Origin: Gyrodactylus bullatarudis | Lineage: Eukaryota > Platyhelminthes > Monogenea > Gyrodactylidea > Gyrodactylidae | Assembly: GCA_012064415.1 (NCBI GenBank) | Contig: SSNU01000036.1 | Coordinates: 71,509 to 135,508, forward strand | Length of the DNA: 64,000 bases | Reading direction: 5' to 3' | In this document: positions 57,440 to 64,000 of the stretch, in pieces | Layout: every line of letters begins with the position of its first letter | Position numbering within the stretch: the stretch's first letter is position 1 | The notes under the pieces: generated by a model | The model's input: the letters and a program-made list of their open reading frames with translations, nothing else | The model's database searches: none | Told to the model about the DNA's origin: nothing | Program-made: the position numbers and the translations under genes

Positions 57440-58245
57440 TCATTCTTTCTTTAATTTGTCGTAATTTTTCTGAATTTGCTCCACTTCCTCTTTTGACATT
57501 AGGCGAACTGGAAAGAAATGGGAGAATGATTTAAAGAAGGAATGAAAATACATTTATTCTGTATCCGGTTCCTCAATCTGTATAGATTATAAAGCTAGTC
57601 GATATGATGTTGAGAATCTTTTAGGATTTCTACAAAGTATTTATTTTATGAACCCTTGAGTTGTTGAAATAGAGAAAAATGGCTGGGAAAAATTAAATCT
57701 GACCATAGAGTTGACTTTTTAAATTTCGGATCATTATTCCTCTTTGTGTTTGAGCTTAAAGGTTATCAGAATGTTATTTTGGAAATTTTTTTTCTTTTAA
57801 CTATTTTTTGGCTCATTTCACAATGAGCTACAAAAAAATAAATTTCTCCTGACTATCAGCAGAAAAATATTGAGTTTCGACACAGGTTGGTCTAAAATAA
57901 GTTCAATTCATAGGGACACCTACCCGTTGAGACCAAATTTTTCTTTGATTTTCTTTTTGTTGCCTCAGCTTTCTCCAAAAGGCTTTTAATGGAGGCATCA
58001 ATATTTTCTTCATTCTGACCAGAATTCTGACAGTTATTCACCAATTTATCGTACTGGTGAGGAATTGTTTGATTATGAACTGACTTTTCACTTTGTTGAG
58101 CCCTATTTTGGTTTTGTAAACGTTTTTGTCGATAAACATCTTCCTCATCTCCAGAGAGACAACAGCAAATGTAAAGCAGCATTGAAATGGCACCAAATGG
58201 AATGACAGTCATGAACAAGGTCATAATAGGTGCTTCGTTATACAT
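57440..58245 (-). CDS. Small single-span membrane protein with charged tail, unrecognised
   Basis: Two exons, 58245-57924 and 57507-57440, joined over a 416-nt GT/AG intron (phase 1), giving 129 aa. There is one hydrophobic segment (about residues 7-30, TLFMTVIPFGAISMLLYICC). A Q/N/K-rich hydrophilic tail follows, with helical stretches IDASIKSLLEKAEATKRK and SKEEVEQIQKNYDKLKKE. The layout (short N-terminus, one membrane span, coiled-coil-like tail) faintly recalls RIC3-type chaperones, but I cannot show homology. A splice-acceptor-like TTCTTTTAG lies 3 nt before the ATG, so a 5' untranslated exon or leader trans-splicing is possible. Confidence 0.55.
57595..57775. repeat. Family F solo left arm, inside the intron of the 57440-58245 gene
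   Basis: Begins 'ctagtcgatatgatgttgag' and continues with diverged family F arm sequence. No right arm follows. Confidence 0.4.
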
Positions 58246-58248
58246 CAA

Positions 58249-61200
58249 CTAAAAGAATATAGATAAATTAATTTTTTGTTAAAATGAGAATTTTACAAAT
58301 TACAAGCGAAATTCAATTGAATCATTTTCAATTTATTCTAGTGAAAAAGATTGTTTTGAACACTTTTACTACCCTTTTAAAGACGAATATGAGACATGAT
58401 AAGTAGGGCCTCAAAAATATAGTAGTCGAATTAATATGTGAGGCAATCCTTATACTTGTGATTTACTACATTTTGAACATGGTATATTTTTTAAAATCAT
58501 GACCATTCGATTCAAAATACTACATCTTTAATTGGAATTGAAAAAATTTATGAAGCACTATCTTATTTATTTGGTGAACTTTTTATTGAGAAATCTTTCT
58601 TCTATGGATGAACCTGATGGCTAATGCCGCCATTGGTGCTCAGATGGGAAAGCTGGAAGGAAAATACTTAAACCCGAAAATGATGTAGCTTCAGTTATAA
58701 TGATTATAGTATGGGCATCAATATTTTTTTGAGGAACTTTACCACTAGTTATATTTGATGGAAAATTGAAGTCAGAACTTCAACAGGAAATTTTGTTCGA
58801 TTCCATTTAAACATTAGAAAATGAGTTAATAGAATAGTTTTTTCCTAGTCAATCATTTAGTCGTAGCCAACATATTCGAGCTATGCTTGCTATCATAGGA
58901 TCCTGAATAATGCCTAGGTATGTGGATAGGAAGAAGCCACCCTATTAGCCAATTATAGTTAGCTATCAGCCTTATCTAGTGCCGATGAGAGAGGCTAGTC
59001 TCAAATGAGACTTCTGTATTTGTTCTTTTTTGGTGAGTATCATTCCTAATCAAGGAGAATGGAAAAAGTAATTTAAGATCAAATATGTGTACCTAACCAC
59101 GGACCCCCCCCCCCGCTATACAAGTGTGTCTTGGTATCAATATATATTTATACTGTACTAATGCTGAACTATGACCATTCCCCTTTTTTTCTAGATCCAT
59201 CTCCGTACTATTGAATATAATTCACTTTCTGTCCTTTTATATTCTGCCCTCATAACTACCATAGATGTTAGCGTAAAAACCACTCCACCACGTTTATATG
59301 AATTTTTTTATTTAAATTTATTACGAAATTTCAAAATGAAAGGGAAAAATTCAATATTATCTTTCATTCTGTTCCACATCTTTTGATAGGAGGATGACTC
59401 CTCTACCAAGTGTGAAAATAAATGTATTCAATTCTTTACAATGGTTTTTATTTCATGAGACTGTTGACCGTACTCTGAATTGGTCAGTTAGAGATTACCT
59501 AAAGCTTATCAGGTTGTTAATAACACCTCAACGTTCTCTGGAAGGAAATTAAAGCTAATTCAATGGACGACAAAGCTTCTTAATGGTGGAAACGAAGATT
59601 AAATCCAGAAAATGAATCAACTTACAAATCAGAAGCAAATATGCTCGGTACAAAACCTTACACCTAGCGGACGAATCAAAATTTAAAATTCTATATCCGG
59701 TCAATCCACATTAATCTTGCATACCTAGAAGGTGCAGAAAAGAACTTTATTACAAGAAAAACTAAGTGAACAGTTACAAATCATTCCCACCATCAAAAGA
59801 CAAAAGAAATCACCAGATTGAGAACAGAAAGGATTTAAATTTGGTTCCTCGGTTCCAAAGAAGTCTGAGCATAAAAATGAGACAATGGAAGGGCTCAAAT
59901 TAACAGTATTTACATCATTGCCGGGATAGTCTGAAGATAGCAGGCGAAATCTAACGTTTATCACTTAAATATATCCTCGTTTGCTGTAACCTTCCTTATG
60001 AGTCTAGAAACCAACAACGATATTCTCGATCAAGTTAAACGATTCTATCGTATGAAAAGTAAATTTAATTCTTATATAACTGACCTTTTTCTAAAGCCCT
60101 CAACCGAAAATGTATGGTATTGCTTCTCGAGTATGAATTAGTTAATGGTCGAGGCTATGCACGAAAAATTCATTTATATGCGCATAAAATATGCTCTATC
60201 GATTTTCTCAATAAAAACATATACTACTTTTAAAAGAATGATTTTCACTATCGAATTTTCTAGTAATTAACATACTAATTGTTAGTTATTTTCACAAAAT
60301 GCACTATCTTCGAAATTAAAAAAATTTTAATCAAAAAATCTATAATTTTCAAATTTTGAACTTAAAGATGTGATAGGTGGCATGGGAAATTTGAAGTATC
60401 ACGTCATTGTCTTGGTAAGAACGATTCTGATTGGTGAATTCAACAAAATGCACATAGAGAAGGGAAATATGCCCTATTATATATGCTCTTTTAAGTTAAA
60501 CTAAATTGCACAACAACTTTTTAGCCCTTACACCCACAGCAATTTAAAATATCACATTGTGTTTAGATTAAACCTTAAAGTCCCATAGTGATAGTTCCAT
60601 CACATGTCATTTTAGCAACTCATTATTATTCATTCAGGCCTGAGAAAATACTTCGTTTACCAGCCCCATTCGATAGAAAATTTATTAATCTCCTTGGCTT
60701 TATCATTCGTCAAACTCGCGCTATACTAATTTAAAGAGAGTTGATTTTTTTCAAAAAATTTATTTTTTGCTTAACCCCTTTGAACCCGTTAAAATGCAGC
60801 GATCGCCTAAAACTATTGATTTAGAGGTCGTATAAGACCTCTGGAATCGATCGCCTAAAACTGTTGATTTAGAGGTCGTATAAGACCTCTGGAATCGAAG
60901 GGGTAATTGGATCGGTAATTTCTGCACCGAAAATAATTACGTTAAAATAACTATAGATTTGTAATCAGTGTATTCTCAAACTTCGAATTTAAAATATGCA
61001 TATAGGAGGCCCTAGTCGAGGCTGAGAGGATGAATAATTTTGACTCCTCTATAGTGGAAATAATTCTAGAAGAAACAAGAGATGTAGGCATTCCATGATT
61101 TATCTAAATTCATCGGCAAATGATCAATAGAAACATATTTATGATTTCGAATAATTTGATCATATATCTTTTCTTATCAAGAAGAATATTTTTCGTTCAA

Positions 61201-61551
61201 GTGTTTCCCATCCATATCTGACGTTTAACGATCTCAAAGATTTTAATCCTCTGTCAATTTTTGGACAAATAATCCTCATTCATATTGTGAGTACGACTTG
61301 AAGATCTAGGAAATTTTTCTCGAATAATTCAACAATTAGTAGATTGACATTGGGATGTTTATCAATTTATCAAAGGGAAGATCCTATTTCATATAAAATA
61401 GGATATGCATTAGGGGGTGGGTGAATTTAGAAAAATAGTATAAAGTAAACCGAGTTTTGATATACCAACTTCGACATGAGAAATAAAAAGAAAAAAAGTT
61501 TTAGAGCTGTGATATTCTTACGGAATCTTTTACAAGCATTGGCCCTGATAG
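58249..61551. other. Gene-poor region
   Basis: No supportable gene. It holds a C13 homopolymer run at about 59103-59115 and the tandem hairpin at 60800-60895. TAGGGCCTCAAAA at 58406 and GGAGGCCCTA near 61014 resemble hAT-like ends, but their flanks show no shared duplication. Confidence 0.45.
60800..60895. repeat. Tandem 48-bp repeat, each unit containing a hairpin
   Basis: Two head-to-tail units, 60800-60847 and 60848-60895, differ at a single base (actattgat versus actgttgat). Each unit contains the stem AGAGGTC / GACCTCT around GTATAA, and begins CGATCGCCTAAAACT. The pair is bracketed by 'ttaacccctttg' on the left and 'cgaaggggtaa' on the right, echoing the family G termini. Confidence 0.85.
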
Positions 61552-62210
61552 TAAAGTTGGTTGAAGTTGGGAATCTAAAATCTTTACGAAAACCTCCTTT
61601 TTTATCAAAAATTCGAATTTTTACCCATCTTGCCCACTCTTACGATTTTAAGGAAAAATTATGGTCATTTTTCAAATTTCAATTTGGCGGTAATATCCCA
61701 TTTTTTCGAACTTTGAGCTGAAATTTTTTATTGATTTGAAAGTGGGAGTGTGGCCAAAAGATTTTTTATAAGATCAGAATTATATAAGAAAGCCGAATAT
61801 CGCTAATAAACTTACGAGAAATCCGCCGGTTTCAAAGTTTGATTTTCGAGTAGAGAAAATGATCAGAACATCGAAATTCAGCTCCCAAACAACGACGAGG
61901 TTATGAATTAGAACATATTCAGGATATTTGATATCATGTCTAATTCTGATCTTAAAAAACATCTTTTGGCCACACTCCCACTTTCAAATCAAAAAAGAAT
62001 TTCAGCTCAAAATTCAAGAAAATGGGATATTGCCGCCAAATTGAAATTTGAAAAATGACCATATTTTTCATGAAAATATTTTTTTCTTCAAATGGTAAAA
62101 GTTGGCGACATGTGTAGGATTCCAAAAAATCTTTAAAAAATCAGAATTCTTGATGAAAAAGGGAGGTTTTCGCAAAATTTATAGATTCCCAACTTCATAT
62201 CAATTAGGTT
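61552..62210. repeat. Foldback element, family F
   Basis: 659 bp from 'agttggttgaagttgggaat' to 'gattcccaacttcatatcaa'. The arms share 'gaaattttttattgatttga', 'gtgggagtgtggccaaaaga' and complements. It is well preserved. The ORFs at 61476-61721 and 61780-61962 overlap it and are not genes. Confidence 0.85.
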
Positions 62211-62491
62211 TATATAACTCATTTAACCAAAATAATTAGCTGCAGTTTTAAAGATAAGGTTGATCAATAATTTGAGATTTCAAAATACTTTTTAATTTTC
62301 TCAAATGTTACAGGAACCATCTTTTAATTCTTGAATTATCATAAAACGTTTTCAAAAATTTCCGAACGAGTTAGACCAAAATAAAGCGCATTTTCTGTTT
62401 TAACCTCACTTAAATAGTATGAAAAGTCGAGTCATTTTCTTACGATTGATAGAGGAACCCACTCTAATATATATCCTTTTGTATTTTCTTT

Positions 62492-62713
62492 TAGCGGGCA
62501 TTCCTCCGCAAAAACACATACACATTGGACCAAAATAGGGCCCTGGAGTCGAAAGGTGGGACATGGTGTTGCTCGGTTTGCCGACAAAAGGACAGTCGAG
62601 CTTGCTTTTACTGTTTAGCGAATATCGAATCGAAGGACCTACACGCGGTGTCACCAGATATCACATCGAAACTTCGTTACATCCAGGTCGTGGAGATTAA
62701 GAAGCTCTATTGA
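62492..62713 (+). other. Cys-rich open frame, possible exon
   Basis: A patch of higher GC than its surroundings, open in one plus frame from an acceptor-like 'tattttcttttag' to TGA at 62713. It encodes RAFLRKNTYTLDQNRALES followed by W-C-C-S-V-C and C-F-Y-C spaced like a zinc-binding C2..C2 pair, then KDLHAVSPDITSKLRYIQVV. I do not recognise a family. The minus strand is also open (62406-62654), so the strand is uncertain. Its composition and the nearby transposase-like fragment suggest it may belong to a mobile element. Confidence 0.3.
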
Positions 62714-63439
62714 AAAATCCATGTCAATCTACACAACGGATATAAAGTTGTTCTGGAAATAGTCTTCGCCTTAGATTTGATGCTGACGTTAAAAATATGA
62801 TTTTCATAGCTATTTTTTTAATGCGAACCAAATGAATGATATCTCAGAAAGAGGGATAGATAGAGAGCGATTTGGGAAGAAAAAAGAATTTTTTCCGATC
62901 AAGATCAGATCTCAGATCCTGGATCAAAAACAGGGTTGAAAAAATATTTTAAAATAAATTCATCACAAAAAGTTTATTAAAAAATTTTGACCTTTACTCG
63001 TGTGATCGACCCAGAAAATTGGATCAGATCAAGAAGAAAAAAAATTTTTTCAACCCTGAAGAACATTCTGGATTCTGCTCTCGAAAAAACCAGTAAAGTG
63101 AAATTTTTTTTCTTAAATCAGGTTTACTTTCAAGTATTTTGATTTTATTTCAAATATAAATTTTTTTTTCATTAGTTTTCATTTTCATTTCATTCCAAAA
63201 ATTTGTTTAAAAATTGAATTTCAATGGTATTTTTGTCCTCAAAAAATAAATAATGAAAGGCATACTTATGAGTAAATATACAAATTAATGAAAATTGATT
63301 TTTAATCAAAAATAAGAATTCATTTCTGTCTTTAGACCACTTCGAAGCCCATGATAGATTGCGTATTTTTATTTAAAATTGAAGGAAATTCAACATTAGC
63401 CCGTTTGAATCCCAAGTCTAAGGGTAAAAGTCAATTTTT

Positions 63440-63640
63440 ACAATTGGTCTAAGTCCTTTTTACAAAAAGTCTAAGATCTACTCGGTGTATTATCAAATGG
63501 CCTAAGTCTGTTTACAGAAAGTATAAGTGGTATATGCGGATATTATCATTTGGTCTAACAAATTTACACGTTTTAAAACTATACATGAAATATTTATCAC
63601 TTGGCCTAAGATTTTTTACATTAGGTCTTAGTTCAAAATT
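63440..63640. repeat. Array of short TTGGYCTAAG..TTTACA motifs
   Basis: At least four spaced copies of a motif of about 20 bp: 'ttggtctaagtccttttt', 'tggcctaagtctgtttac', 'tttggtctaacaaatttac' and 'ttggcctaagattttttac', followed by 'attaggtcttag'. Spacing is roughly 50 bp. The array lies just beyond the 3' end of a SWIM-domain transposase-like frame, where subterminal repeats of a transposon would be expected. Confidence 0.6.
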
Positions 63641-63684
63641 TAAAAAATAGTTGAGAATTAGCTTTTTTATTGAAAATATATCAT

Positions 63685-63990
63685 TCAAATAATTTTTTCC
63701 GCTTTCGACCGCATCCTTTTCTTTTTTGGTCTTCCTCTTTTCAAATTCGTTTCGATAGCCTCTAATTCTATGTCATCAAGATTTTGGAGATCGCAAAAAT
63801 TGAAGGGTGCGTTATAAGCTTTTATCAAACTAGATCTCTTGAAAAATTCATGAATGTAATCATCGATATTATCACCACATGAAAATATACAAGCTATAAG
63901 GTGCTTACATGGGTAGCCATTGTGAGCAATAAAATTACAGGAACAAGATTTATTATTTAAATTCACAACTCGGTGGTACGTATTTCTTCT
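63685..63990 (-). pseudogene. SWIM zinc-finger protein fragment, probably transposase-derived (MULE/FAR1-like)
   Basis: The minus-strand frame reads TYHRVVNLNNKSCSCNF and then PCKHLIAC. This is a SWIM zinc finger of the form C-x-C-x9-C-x-H, as found at the C-terminus of Mutator-like and FAR1-type transposases and in some MAP3K/ubiquitin proteins. The tail has an AT-hook-like KRGRPKKKR block and ends at 63685. The frame is stopped by a TAA just inside the window edge (about 63991-63993). A splice acceptor could lie between, and the rest of the protein would be outside the window. Whether it is an intact last exon or a dead fragment cannot be told. Confidence 0.6.
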
Positions 63991-64000
63991 TTAACTGTAA

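Noticed and set aside
60800..60895. CRISPR-like direct repeats
   Set aside because: Only two adjacent units with no spacer, in a eukaryotic intron-bearing genome.
58406..61015. Possible large hAT-like element with TAGGGCCTC..GAGGCCCTA ends
   Set aside because: The flanking 8-mers do not match and no transposase lies between, so the pairing is probably chance or of separate copies.

Overview
The window is nuclear DNA of an animal. It is strongly AT-rich (roughly 30% GC by eye), genes are split by spliceosomal introns, and long gene-poor stretches are filled with inverted-repeat elements. Every gene I recognise belongs to an animal family: SAM50, TXNL1, CLC-7, Derlin-1, TIMM29, a SYDE/SYD-1 type C2-RhoGAP and a DIPK2 (FAM69-like) secretory pseudokinase. 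The most striking property is intron size. Several introns are only 24, 30, 31, 31 and 37 nt, while others reach 0.6-1.5 kb. In the CLC-7 gene they start tiny and become long towards the 3' end. Such micro-introns are known from flatworms (a 5'-short gradient), dicyemids and some other reduced parasitic animals. I cannot name the species; a flatworm, myxozoan or mesozoan-like animal are guesses of similar weight.

Layout. 1-10900: no supported gene, several dispersed repeats and two palindromic foldback elements. 10901-26372: a compact gene-rich block with DIPK2-like (+), SAMM50 (+), TXNL1 (-), a small mitochondrial-type membrane protein, possibly COX8 (-), CLCN7 (+, 11 exons), Derlin-1 (-) and TIMM29 (+). 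Two gene pairs are head-to-head over about 125-150 bp (COX8-like/CLCN7 and Derlin-1/TIMM29). Three or four of the seven genes act in mitochondria. 26373-35711: gene desert containing a three-layer nest of transposons (foldback element, hAT-like element, Merlin element). 35712-36281: an unrecognised multi-membrane-span ORF. 37294-43956 (-): a six-exon SYDE-like RhoGAP gene with substituted catalytic residues. 43957-57439: mostly repeats, including a near-perfect 411-bp-arm palindrome and a mariner fragment. 57440-58245 (-): a small membrane protein. 58246-64000: repeats, a tandem hairpin, a Cys-rich ORF and a SWIM zinc-finger transposase-like fragment next to an array of short repeated motifs.

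The exon models were made by hand. I joined exons only where donor and acceptor dinucleotides, reading phase and family similarity all agreed. All models of recognised genes come out as continuous reading frames close to the usual family length (462, 473, 293, 752, 258, 190 and 834 aa). There is no sign of a bacterial-type operon, CRISPR array, rRNA or convincing tRNA. The candidate for something new is the combination of a 24-nt intron, a 30-nt intron inside a Merlin transposase, and clean target duplications that give the order of the nested insertions.
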